From contig JAQOTA010000052.1 of the NCBI GenBank assembly GCA_029532415.1, positions 310,001-374,000 on the forward strand: DNA of 64,000 nucleotides, in the 5' to 3' direction. The translations under genes and the position numbers were made by a program. Numbering within the stretch: the stretch's first letter is position 1; the number at the start of each line of letters is the position of its first letter. Shown one piece after another: positions 31,871 to 43,658 of this stretch. This DNA comes from Marasmius tenuissimus (taxonomy: Eukaryota > Basidiomycota > Agaricomycetes > Agaricales > Marasmiaceae). The notes under the pieces are model-generated. The model saw only the letters and a program-made list of their open reading frames with translations, had not been told where the DNA came from and did no database searches.

Positions 31871-34409
31871 TCATGAAAACTGCGGCATGTTGACGGATGC
31901 GCGAGTGCTGATAGCATCTTCCGACCTCCACAAGCTGGTGGTAGTCTGCCAACAACCAGTCAATTCAACCTCTCTAAGTGGACTGAACAAGTAAACGTAC
32001 CTTGTTTTGAGTGTAGAAGTTGATGCCACTGAGCTCGTGTAAGCATAGAAACAGCAGAGGAAAAGCAGCATTGCGCAACGTACCTTGATCCATAGAAGCC
32101 AACATCTCCCAAGAAGCTTCCCTGCAGGTGAACAGTGAGCAATGAGTTGCTGGAGACGCAGGAATTCTGTAGGGATGGGTACCTTGTTTCCACTCCAGGA
32201 GAACATCGGTAGGGGAACGGGGATTGGCACGTTGATGCCAATTTGTCCAACGTTTACTTCCGTTTCGAACCTACGAGCTGTGGCGCCGGACTGCGTGAAG
32301 ATTGCAGTACCGTTTCCGTACTTGTTCGCATTGATGATTTCGATGGCATCATCCAGAGTATCAGCTTTGACAATCGTCAGTGCTGGGCCGAAGATTTCTT
32401 CCCTGTACAGAGATTAGACACGGATAATTATAAAGGCGCAACGTAGAACGTACTTGTAACAGGTCATCGAGGTATCGGCCTCGATGACGGTAGGTCCAAC
32501 GAAATTGCCGTCAGGATAACCAGAAACCTTGGCATCGCGACCATCGAGCAGTATCTTACCGCCCTCACTGTCTGCAGATGAGATGAGTTTCAAGATTCGT
32601 GACTTCGCAGCGGGCGAGATGACGGGTCCACTGAACAATTAACTAAGTCAGCGAGGGAAACCAAACGAGTTGAAACGTCGCATACAGATCGGCTCCTTCT
32701 TCGAAACCTCCGTTGACCTTCAACTTTTGAGCCCTCTCCACAAGTTCAGGTAGCCAGGATTGTGCCTCTCCAATCAGGAGAACTACGATGTGTCAGTTTT
32801 ATAGATCTGGAATGTGCAAACCATACAAGCCTCACCGACTGAGAGAGCCATACAACGCTGGCCAGCCGCTGTTTTACTGTGAGCCGTCTGCATTGAACTG
32901 ACCATGAGTACGCACCGCCGAACGCTGCACCAATGATCGAGTTAAGTGCTAGATTCTTGTTGGCTGACGGTCAAGTTGTCAGCGATGACTTCATACGAAG
33001 GGTGCATAGGGCATACCATCTGGCATGACAACTGCATGGTTCTTGGCACCCAAGTTTGCCTGAGCCATCAAGTTAGAACCGGGAATGACCAGGATCACAA
33101 TGTAGAGTCCCATACCTGTACTCTCTTCCCGTTACTTGTACCGCTATTAGAGGATTGTCAGTAAGCAATAAACAGGCGTAACAGGAGTCCTACCGGTCGT
33201 ATATGTGTTTACCAGCGCGATCGCCACCAACGAAGCTGATTGCTTTGATGGCGGGGTGGTCGCAAATCGAGTTTACGGTTGGGACACCACCGTGGACGAC
33301 ATTCAACACACCAGCGGGCAGACCTGATCGAGCATGAGAGAATGCGACGACGAAGTATGGCGGGAGATTTGCGTACCTGCTTGCTGGCATAATTCTGCGA
33401 TAATCATCGCTGCACCAGGATCACGCTCCGACGGTTTCAGAACGAGAGTATTCCCCGTGACAGCGGCCATGGGAATCGACCACAACGGTATCATGCTATC
33501 GGATTTTCAGAATAAGGATGGGAAACAAAGAGAAGCGCCAAGCTTACGCAGGGAAGTTGAAGGGGGCCACACTGGCACAGACACCGAGTGGTAACTTCCG
33601 GACCTCAGTGTCCATATCCTTACTAACTAATCGAGGTCAGGATCATCGAAGGCAATTCCACGGCCCGAACTTGGACACACCTTCGATTTTCTGACCAAGA
33701 AGGGTGCTGGTGATGCCTATCGCAGTCTCCACTACTTGTAAGCCTGTAGGGACGTTAGAAGTAGTGGGCGAAAAGCAAGCAAGCGTATGTACCGCGCATC
33801 AAGTCTCCGTGAGCATCTAGGAAATCGTCAGCGGACGCACCAACCATGTTAGATGACACGGGACTTGCCTGGAAGGGTCTTTCCCTGCTCTAAAACAATG
33901 CTACTTGCTATGGCGTCTGCGTTCTTCCGTAGAAGGTGTTGCAACCTATGGGGTAAGAGAACGGTTATTCGCTATTTACGCGAATAGCACGAGGCCGTAC
34001 TCAATGGCAAATCGCTGGCGGCTGAGAACACTAGTTTTGCTCCAAGTCTTGAAAGCTTCAGAAGCAGCATCGACAGCTTGTTGGAACTCGTTGTCGGTTG
34101 TCTGAGGTACTCTGGAGAGCAAGGTTTGGGTTGACTTGCATCGAACGTCATGATTATTGGGTTTCAGTTTAGAAGCAACGAGATACTAACTGGATCCAGA
34201 ACATCTATCCATTCCGTGGCTTTACTCTCGACAAACTCCCCACCAATGAAGTTCTTGGTAGTTCCACCCGTCGCGCTGGTTCCTTTCCATGCGGAAAGCT
34301 GGTCTGCCTTGGGCTGTGCAAGAGAGCTAAGTGCTGAGAGAGAGTGACTCGTCGAGAAAGCACGACTATGAATAGAAGTGAGGCGGGATACCCGAGAGAG
34401 GACTGGCAT
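31871..34409 (-). CDS. ALDH6A1: Methylmalonate-semialdehyde dehydrogenase (CoA-acylating), mitochondrial
   Basis: It converts methylmalonate semialdehyde and malonate semialdehyde to propionyl-CoA and acetyl-CoA in valine and pyrimidine breakdown. The ATG at 34409 opens a Ser/Arg-rich presequence ([20 protein letters not shown]) expected to target mitochondria, then [20 protein letters not shown]. Family marks include [54 protein letters not shown], the nucleophile [10 protein letters not shown] (about 32825-32860) and [20 protein letters not shown]. The C-terminal exons read INFYTQNK and [20 protein letters not shown], ending at 31871 as in the family. About ten short introns split the gene. 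It is divergent from the Myb-like gene across 205 bp that contain a CACGTG box. Confidence 0.93.
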
Positions 34410-34494
34410 GGTGGGGAAGGATGAAGGCGGAGAGAAAGGACCTTCTGGGAGAACCGGAACTATATCCGTTACCCCGGATTTATTCGAATTGCAT

Positions 34495-34500
34495 CACGTG
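34495..34500. promoter_or_regulatory. CACGTG E-box between MMSDH and the Myb-like gene
   Basis: A perfect CACGTG lies 86 nt upstream of the MMSDH ATG and 115 nt upstream of the Myb-like ATG. Function is not shown. Confidence 0.25.
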
Positions 34501-34614
34501 GCCATACATCACTTGTTGCGTTTTTAGCTTGATCAACGGCGTCGGTAGCGGCAACCGTCCTCAACGTGAAAGGCTCGAGCTCATCGTCGTGGTCGACGAC
34601 GACGAAGGCCCATC

Positions 34615-36566
34615 ATGAACGGTGCTCCAATATTCCCCAGGGACGACCTCAAACGTGAAGCCGTGAATGGGATCAACAATGCCAACTCTGGTTATCCGTC
34701 TCAGGCGAACAACATTCCAGACTTTCCCCCTCAATCACATTCTCCTTTCCCTCAAGCGCAGCAAATGCCTACCATGAACCCACCCAACCAATGGACGATT
34801 TTTTCCCAAAATGCTCTACCTCCCCAACAGCAACAGCAGTTACATCAGCAGCATCAGCCGATGCAACTGCCAATGCCACAGCAAATCCAAATGCAAACAC
34901 CACAACAGCACTTCAACCCCGCTGGCCAATGGAATGCCCCGATTCCTCCTCCCGGCATGCCTAATGGGATGAATGGCATGGGCTTTTTTGGACTGGGTCT
35001 CCCTCCTTTCAATATGTTTTCTCAGCAGATGTTTCACGACGCGTTCGCTCTATCTGCACCAGTTGTAGCCGCTGATGAGAAGTTGTTGATAGAGACTTTG
35101 ATCCAATCTCGGGCGCAGGGAGAGAATTATAAGGATGGTCTAAACAGCTTGCACGGGGTACGTGCTCAACGCGTTACAGTCGCGATCCAGTCTAACCTCT
35201 TGATCCAGAAAAACGGGCACTCAGCAAGTCTATGGAAGGACTACTATCTGGAGCACAAGGAGCGACTTGATAATGAAATTTTGAACTCCTCCAAGCAGAA
35301 GACAGAGGCAAAGCACATTGATATCCAGGAGCCCAAGCCCATGAAGCCGGTGAAAAAACCGGTCATCAAGGCAGAAGCATCGCCAGGACCCTCACTCTCT
35401 ACTGCGAAGAAACGTGGTCGTCCTCCCAAGCAGACTCGTCGCCAGTCATCCCCTCTAGCTCCGAAGACTTCGTTGAACCGAGCGTCCTCTGACTCCTTAC
35501 CCAAGAGTGGTCGACGGAGTACCATCAACAGTCTCACTGTAGATGCCCCCACTTACAGCAAGGATATGCCCCCTCCGAATTCCGAAATCCGGATTCCTGA
35601 ACCTCCATCGCGTTCTCCCTCACCTCCTACAAAGATAGTACCAAAAGGAAGAGGAAACAAGTTTACCACAGAAGACAAGGCGTACTTCATCAAGTTCATA
35701 TCTTGGAGACTTAAGTGCGACCCGAATTTGAACCGCCAGGATCTTTGTGAGCTTCTAGCTGAGAAGGTGCGTCCAGGCGCCTTTGCCTTGTTATCAGCAA
35801 CTTGTCTAACCGCCCCTAGGCTCCACATCATCCTGCGCCATCGTGGACCTCATATTGGTCTAACAACCACGACCTACCTGACAAAATTCTCGCCGCAGCA
35901 CACGGGGAAGCCTGGGATGAAGAGGAAGAAGGGGAGGGGGACGAATCAGACTCAGAGAAGGAGCAGACGGCCAGTCGACGGTGGCCAAGGTACAAAGATC
36001 TGACGTCTGACGACGAGGAGGATGAAGACGATGCTGAGAGTGACGAGGAGGAAGAGAATGGCGATGAAGACGACATGGAAATACCTTCTTTTGATGAAAG
36101 TGCGATGGGGCCATCGGGGACCGCTTTCACTGAAGCAGACCTTGCGATAACCGCACGCTATGTCTCAACGTTTGAAGACTGGTCATCAACAACGTTCACT
36201 TCGAAGTGGACTCCTTTCGCCGAAAAGGTTGGGACCCTGCTTTACTTACCCCAAACCCGTACTGATTTGTTATGGAACAGTACAAACAACGAACTGCCAA
36301 GTCGTGGGGTGAGTACTACCGACGTAACGAGAAGAGTATGTTTTCTATACTTGTATCATGAAGATGGCCATGCTCATTAGTTTCGCTTGCATTCGCCTAC
36401 AGCAATCATGAAACTCGCGAAGCGAATTCGCAAGCAGGGGATCACCACGACTTCCCCTCGTGGTTGTTTATCATTGGATGGACCACCCAGAGCAAAGAGA
36501 AAGATTCAACCAGAGGACTCTGAGGATGAGCGCGAAGCCAAGGCACTCAAGACCAGTGCCAGTTAG
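34615..36566 (+). CDS. Putative nuclear Myb/homeodomain-like protein with three W-x-x-Y modules
   Basis: The ATG at 34615 starts MNGAPIFPRDDLKREAVNGI. The first 150 residues are rich in Gln, Pro, Met and Asn. Three related helical modules follow: LLIETLIQSRAQGENYKDGL with HSASLWKDYYLEHKERLD; KFTTEDKAYFIKFISWRLK with PSWTSYWSNNHDLPDKI; and FTEADLAITARYVSTFEDWS with KSWGEYYRRNEKTIMKLA. Each ends in a W-x-x-Y-aromatic pattern like Rap1-type Myb or SANT folds. Between them lie an AT-hook-like KKRGRPPKQTRRQ and a long Asp/Glu tract. The tail has RAKRKIQPEDSEDEREAKAL. Introns fall at about 35158-35208, 35767-35819, 36227-36280 and 36340-36401. I know it only as a type of conserved basidiomycete nuclear protein; a DNA-binding role is inferred from the AT-hook and Myb-like modules. 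Confidence 0.68.
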
Positions 36567-36736
36567 TCTCATGTTTCCCATTCGTTGGTTCCTCAGCGTT
36601 TTACTGTGTAACTCTATCTTCTTGCTAATCTACCACGTACTATTCCTCGTCTTTATTGTACTTACGATTTGCCTCTTGTCATGATGGTCTGGTCGTGGTA
36701 CCTCGCACATACGCTTAATTCGGTCGGTTGCTTAGC

Positions 36737-36742
36737 CACGTG
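36737..36742. promoter_or_regulatory. CACGTG E-box upstream of RabGDI
   Basis: CACGTG lies 71 nt upstream of the GDI ATG in the 246-bp gap after the Myb-like gene. Confidence 0.25.
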
Positions 36743-36812
36743 TGACTGAAATCGATTAAAGCGTGAACGTAACAACACATCTTCGACATTGACCACCACC
36801 TGCCTACCTACC

Positions 36813-38481
36813 ATGGATGAAGAATACGACGTTCGTCCTCGTCGTCCTGTATCACCAGCTCTTTCTAACTCAGCTAACAGGTTATCGTTCTTGGAACCGG
36901 CTTGACCGAATGTATCCTTTCAGGTTTACTCTCGAAGGACGGCAAGAAGGTCTTGCACATGGACCGTAACGACTATTATGGTGGTGAAAGTGCCAGCTTG
37001 AACTTGACTCAGGTTCTATCGTTCAGCTCATCATCTCTATTGCCACCATTAACGTCGTCCCCTAGCTGTACCGCAAGTTCCGCCCTGACCAGTCACCTCC
37101 CTCAGAACTTGGTCGCGACCGCGACTACGCCGTCGATCTCGTACCCAAGTTCATCATCGCAACCGGAGAGCTCACTAAGATCTTGGTCCGCACCGAAGTC
37201 ACTCGTTACCTGGAGTTCAAGCAAATCGCTGGTAGCTTCGTCTACCGCGATGGCAAGATCTCGAAGGTTCCCAGCACAGAGATGGAAGCTGTGAAGAGTC
37301 CGTTGATGGGACTCTTCGAGAAGAGGAGGGCGAAGAAATTCTTCGAGTTTTTGCAGAACTGGAAGGATGAGGACCCTGCCACCCACCAAGGTACTTCCCC
37401 AGCTCCTTATCCATGCCTCCTCACTGAGATGTTCTCTACCCCCAGGCATCAACCTCGACAAAGACAGTATGAAGTCTGTTTACGAGAAATTCGGCCTCGA
37501 ACCTGGTACCCAAGACTTCATTGGCCATGCAATGGCCCTTTATCTCGATGATGAGTGAGGATGTCTCCTTCCTCCAACCTGAGACTAGTCTTAATTGGCC
37601 CGACCTACAGCTATATTACGAAAGCCGCGCGAGAGACATATAGCCGTATTGTCCTTTACACGACCTCTATGGCTCGCTACGGCAAATCGCCGTACATCTA
37701 CCCTCTGTACGGTCTCGGAGAACTTCCCCAGTCTTTCGCCCGTCTCAGTGCCATCTATGGCGGCACCTACATGCTTGACAAGCCTATCGAAAAGATCGAG
37801 GTCGGCAGCGATGGCAAATTCACGGGTGTCACGAGTGGTGGCGAGACAGTGAAGGCCAAGCAAGTGATCGGAGACCCTAGCTACTTCGGTGCAGGCAAGG
37901 AAGCTGAGGGTAAGGTGCGAACTGTTGAGGAAGGAAAAGTCGTCCGGGCTATCTGCATCCTCAAACACCCCATACCTGGAACCGATGATTCGGACAGTTG
38001 CCAAATCGTCATCCCGCAGAACCAAGTCGGCAGACGAAACGGTCCGTATCGTTGGTTGTCTCAACACTGATGGGTACTTATGATCCTTTCTGCAGACATT
38101 TACATCGCCATGGTGTCTTCAACTCATAACGTTTGCGCCAAAGATGTTTACGTTGCTATCGTCTCGACAATTGTCGAAACCGACAAACCCGAGATGGAGA
38201 TTGCTGCTGGCTTGCAGTTGCTGGGACCAATTTATGATAAGTAGGTTTGCTTTTTACTGTTACGCAGACGATATACTCAAACAGGCGTTGCTAGATTTGT
38301 TTTTATCTCCCCTCTCTACACGCCGACATCGAGTGGTGTGGACGACAACATCTTCATTACCCGCTCTTATGATGCCACCTCTCACTTCGAAACCGTCGTC
38401 GAGGACGTGAAGGATGTTTGGAAGCGCGTCACCGGGGCTGATCTAGTCCTCGAAGATAAGCAAGTGGAAGTACAGAATTAG
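36813..38481 (+). CDS. GDI1: Rab GDP-dissociation inhibitor
   Basis: RabGDI extracts GDP-bound prenylated Rab GTPases from membranes and recycles them through the cytosol. The first exon encodes only MDEEYD (36813-36830); after an intron the protein continues [20 protein letters not shown] with the Rossmann GxGxx[21 protein letters not shown] follows, and later [84 protein letters not shown], and [15 protein letters not shown] [20 protein letters not shown]. It ends EDKQVEVQN at 38481. These are all signature blocks of GDI rather than Rab escort protein. Introns are about 50-60 nt. It lies in tandem behind the Myb-like gene and convergent with RAV1, 153 bp apart. Confidence 0.95.
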
Positions 38482-38634
38482 ATCACTCTAAGCTTTACTT
38501 TCTCTCGCCTTTACGCTCTAGGGTATATTCATTTTACAGTTGCACGAATTCACGCCATTTTCTTCTAAAGAGATAAAATCCACGATCGTTACGATGTATA
38601 TACAAATCTTGTACAGTTTGGGGACATGACGAGT

Positions 38635-41600
38635 TTAGAAAAATGCATTCATATCGAACTCTGGGACCTTGACATCTTGTTTCGCGGACTGCATAAGACT
38701 TCCAAGTCCTGCTTTCCGTGCGAATAAATCGCTTTCATTTTTGAGTGGCTCCTCTGGGATGGGTGTCGGCTTTCTTTCGGGAGATGCCCTGCGAGTGGGA
38801 GGAAGGGAGGGAATCTCCATATCGATCATCATCGATGAACGGCGCCGGTGCATGGAGAAGAGGCGGGGAACAGTCGGGCTAGGTGGCGCGGGCTCAACAG
38901 CACGTTCCTTCTCATGGATAGCAGGGTGTTCGAATGTCCACGACTTCACGAGATCAAGGGCCAGAACATGACATCCTGAATGACGTAATATTGATTAGAT
39001 GTAGATAGCTGATGAACGACGTGGCTCACCCATACGACAGAACACCCGCGCTATCTGGAGAACGAAATTGAACTCCAGTCGTCCAGAGATCTCACTATTT
39101 CCCTTGGCGGTCTGCAAAGTCTTCGATCGCAACTGCGAGAAAAGCAGCGCCAAGCTCGGATCATCGTAGTGAGGTTCACCTATGTCCTTGACAGAAATTG
39201 CCAGGACGTCAACTAGATCTTGGAGTGGCGACTTCCGGAGTATGAGAACCTGATTTAAACAGCTAGTGACAGGAAGCACTCACGACCAGGACGCGTACAC
39301 TTAGATCTCTTCGATGCAAAAGCCAAAAGGCCCAGCTAGCCAACCAGCGGTTGCCTTCTTTAAATGCAGTCGGGACGACCGTGTTGTTGAGTATACTGGA
39401 GAGGACAGGTCCTTCGTCGCTTTGTTCTACAATGCGTGCAATCGCCACAGCCAATTGAAAATCGTTCAGCTGCTTCACACAAACATTCACTGCATCCTTC
39501 AGTGAGTTCCCAAGCAGGAAGAATGCCGCAGCATACTCTAAATTCATGGTCATCAGTTGCCAATAGCGGACCTCATTCGAAGGACACACCAAAACGCTGT
39601 TTTCCTAGCAAAGCGAAAGCGTTCTTAAGTGCAGCTGTCCGCCATCTAGGTTCCGTGAAATCGTTCGAGAGAAATCGGAGCATTTGAGCCTGTTCCTTAT
39701 GCCACGAGGCTTGCCTCCACAGACCATGAACAAGTTTGGCCTTGCCGAGAGCGAAATAAAACAGAGAACACCGAGTGGGATCCCGTGCGTCATCCGCCAT
39801 GTATTCGTTCCGCGCTATACTTTCAAATTGAGCTTTCTGGGGGTCAATGTAAGTACAGCATCCCTATAAACCTGAAGGAAGGTATTCACCAAGGAGTCGA
39901 TAGATGATAGCCATATAGGTATACCAAGAGCACGAGCATCGGACCAACTCATCTTCCCATTGCACGCTGCCACCGAAGCATTCAAAAGCAATTCTTGACT
40001 TTCACTGAAGAAACCCCAAATCATATCCCGATACCGTAGTCGCTCCCGGCGTGCGCTTTTCTGGGGAATGCCACCCTGTGACTCAGGGCTTGGGGGTGAG
40101 GAAGCCCTTCTGTTCAATATGTAGAATGACCTCATGGATATAAGGTATCGCAATCCATTCGCATCCAATGCCCGCCTTTGCTCATCAATCTATGTGATGA
40201 AGTATCTGAGCATACGCGACGGACGATAACAAAGGCTCGTACCTCGAGTGTGGCCTGTATCAGTACAAGAAGGTGGGCATGCTCATTCGGAGTGAGATGA
40301 GGCAATGGGTTGTTCTCAAGCCGCTCAATAAGCCCCATGACTAGAGTGCGGCCAAACCCTTCTTCGTCGCTGTAAGGTCATTCAGAATGCGACAGGAATG
40401 GGGGGATAAAGAGATTTACTCGTCTTTCAGCTCCGGTCCATCGAATAAAGCAGTGTAACGCTTTTTATGTAGGGACCCCTATAGTCCGGCTGATTCAAGA
40501 AGGATCGCACAAAAAACGGAAGGAGTCACTCACTGCCATCTCACGGTCGTTCTTGAGGAACCTTTCCACAGTTAGAGGAGTCCACGAAGTTCGCGACTTG
40601 TTAAGGTTTTCAACCGCCCTCGATAAGTTAACTATAACTTCCTTTACTAGTTCGACCTTGTCTACTGCGGTATTAGACATGGATAGAAGAGGAGAAATAC
40701 TAGCTTACCCCATAGAAGGCACTGAAGAAGCATTTGGGGATGATAGTCTGGGAGGGGACCGTTCTGTCGAGCCACATACTCGAAGAGGCTTTCTTCGTCG
40801 CCCTCGTGATGGCGGGACCCGTACAAGAACATCTGGTGGCCTGCACCGACGAGGAGATTCCCTCCAGCTAGCCAGATGGAGTCACTGATCGAGTACGGTA
40901 TGAAACTGGTGTAGACAAGTAAGGGCCACTGCATGCAGACGTGAACTCATAGCTCACCTTCCGATTTCTATCCTCCAGCATGTTGTCCATCCAGGTCCCT
41001 CGTCAAAGTAAGTCATGCGCTGTTGACAAATGAGCTCGACATGTTGCAGGAATCCTACGGCCAAGATAGACTGCATGTCGGGTGTTGAAGTCCAATCGAG
41101 GTCGTTTATAGTGTCCCTGTAAGCTACCTTGAGACCCCGTTCCCATGCAGACACGTTACGAAACGTACGAGAAGATTCGGTGATACTCCAGCCCAGAAGC
41201 AAACTCCGACTCCTTAGAGTCCCAAATTGTAAGTTCCTCCCCTTCACCGGTGATAGCCACTGAAGAACCTGATCAGTTTGCCGAGCACGAAGTACGCAAC
41301 TAACGTCATACCTAATGCGGTTTTCTTCATGGAGCTACACCGAGCTTTTCGAGTAGTTTTCCTACCGGTTTTGACGTTCCCAGTACATTTCCATTTGGAA
41401 CCTTCGGCGTCCAGCATCCAGAACGCCAGCTCTCCCAACTCCGAAATACTCAAAAGCGCGTCGTATTCAGTCCAAAGATCTCGGTGTACCCAAGCCATGG
41501 GGTCAACGGGTAACATCATTGTCGCTGGCACAGGGAGGCGGCTGTAGGACCGCAGCGAGAGACCGAGCGGTCCCTCGGAATCACCTCCACTAGTCACAGT

Positions 41601-43550
41601 AATGTGGACTATCGAAAGGTCGTCCACTATACCGATGATTGCATCATGCACAGTGGTGGACGGTAAAGTAAAAAGCGAGTTCAATGGAGGAACCTTGAGC
41701 TGCACAGGTGGTTCAGTGTGCAACGTGAGGATGCTATCCTCTTGAGCGTACGTAGCGAGATTCCGGCCTGAGGAGACGTTCAGTTTGTTGGACGTAAAGA
41801 GTTGAGCATGCACATACCGCCGTCAAGAACTACCACAAGCTTAGTCGAGGTCCATGCCTTGACTCTTGACAGTGATAAATGTTGAGCATCCAGAGACCAA
41901 ACTTCCCCTCTGGATCCTTCTCGAACCACGGCGAGACCTCGACCTTCGGGAGTGCGCAAGAAATGCGAAATCTTGGTTTCCTCCTCCGAGACTCTTGGGA
42001 GACGACGTGCTACCAATCTAAGTCCGCTAGGGTTTCCATCGAGAAATCCGGCCAAGGAGAATTCGAAGGACGCCAGAGGAGACGACGTTACCAAAATGAG
42101 CTCAGCAGACCCTTTCGAACTCGCAAACACCGAAAGTTGGGAAGGGGAGCTTGGAAGGCACGGTGACGATGTGTGATGCAGTGTAAAGTGGTTCAATAGG
42201 GTGGGTGGCCTACGATCAACGTTCTGGAAGTTTTGTCAACAGTCAACAACTTTATTAGGTACGGTGAGCTCACGGTCACAGCGGTCAAGATAATGCTTCC
42301 GTCTCCAAGCACACGAAAGAAAAGATCCCAGTCCTCATCTTTGATGTCGCGTAATCTTCTGGCGCTCGCGTCCTCCTGATCAAGCTTTTCGGGAGTTACG
42401 GATTTCTGCAGGTACTGGTCCAGAGCACTTCGGTCGAGCTGAAAGATACGAGAGGATTGATATTGCTGCTGGCTGGAGACAAGGGAATGAGATATAGATG
42501 ATGAAAGATCTATCGAGCCGTGCAGCTGAAGATGCTGGGGCGAATCTAGTACAGGAAGAAATAGCCGAAGAGTAGAGTCGATGGTGGTGGTGTAAAGAAT
42601 CAAATCATCGCTGGTTCGTATTAGCGCGTGAATTTTGTGCACAATGATCAAAACTTACCGACTGGAGGCTGAAGAGTACCGCCAGGAGAGGTTGATGATT
42701 GGTCTGGGATGAGGTATCGATTGAATCTGACGCCCGGTGGTAGTCGAATAGAGCCTGACAGCGGTGTCGGCCTGGCAGAATAAGTAAGGAGAGTGTGTGG
42801 TTTCCAATTCGATCGTAATCCTCACCTCGGTTGTAGCCGCGATGTAAGCCAAAGAGGGTGCAAATCGTAGCAATGAGGGTGTGTGCTTGAACCTGAAACA
42901 TAGGTGAGATGCGGCGCGGTTGTAGCGTGACTACACGTACGAAACCATCCACTTTTGAGACCATGTTGGTAAATCGTTCTCAAGTATCAGGGTATAGACG
43001 GATAGTCCACGACTTGTTCCAACCGCCAGGAGACCTGCGCGAGCGTAAAATCCTACACGCGTCTGGGGTAACGATTCACGGTAATACCTGACTTGGTGTC
43101 CAGAGACCTAACTTCATGAATTTGCGGAAGTACCAGCGAGCTGTGTATGCGCCATACGTCGTTCTGAACGCCTGACAGAGACCAGGTCGCGACACGATGC
43201 CCCACTGCAGCAACAATCTATCGGTGAACTACACGTTCAACAACACATTAAGAGCTTGGCACTGGTAGAACGTACAAGCTTCATGCCTGAATCTACTGAA
43301 AGACTCGATATCTCCCCATCGACACCAGGAAAAACCTCCCAAAAGGCGAGTACGCGGGCAAGTGCGAGTGACTGAGCATGAAGAATTACAATGGCATCGG
43401 CTGTGGGATAGAGCTAGAGAGAGATAGTAATAAGAGAATGCTTTCGAATAGCAGTGACAAGAATGCTACAATGAGTGATTTCCCGGGGAGAATGAGATTG
43501 TGAAATGCGCCGTTTGGATGGCCAGGGTATGCGTGTTGAAGAGAAAGCAT
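38635..43550 (-). CDS. RAV1: RAVE complex subunit Rav1 (regulator of V-ATPase assembly)
   Basis: Rav1 is the large WD-repeat scaffold of RAVE, which reassembles the V1 and Vo parts of the vacuolar H+-ATPase; animal relatives are DmX/rabconnectin-3. The ATG at 43550 reads MLSLQHAYPGHPNGAFHNLI, and an intron of about 54 nt joins GKSLI to LYPTADAIVILHAQSLALAR. WD-type beta repeats fill the N-terminal half. The conserved Rav1p C-terminal region includes RDTINDLDWTSTPDMQSILA, VGFLQHVELICQQRMTYF, HPPLLVYTSFIPYSISDSIW-like text near 40900, and RLRYRDMIWGFFSESQELLL. The tail is Ser/Pro-rich, with EHPAIHEKERAVEPAPPSP and the end VPEFDMNAFF. At least ten introns are present and not all are fixed. An in-frame ATG farther upstream (about 43584) is possible. 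Its start is 108 bp from the fasciclin gene start. Confidence 0.87.
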
Positions 43551-43658
43551 GAGAGGCGCGCACGAACCCGTCACGGACGTCATGCATGCCGTTGCTCGCA
43601 GAGTGCAGTGCCTGCGGTCCACACAGTTTAACTCTCACTCGTTCCACCACCACTATCC
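43551..43658. promoter_or_regulatory. 108-bp divergent promoter between RAV1 and the fasciclin gene
   Basis: The region includes GACGTCA at 43576-43582, one base short of a full CRE palindrome, about 77 nt upstream of the fasciclin ATG and 26 nt upstream of the RAV1 ATG. If the upstream RAV1 ATG is used, this site is coding. Confidence 0.35.

Noticed and set aside
37591..38067. 158-codon minus-strand frame in RabGDI
   Set aside because: Fully antisense to conserved GDI exons.
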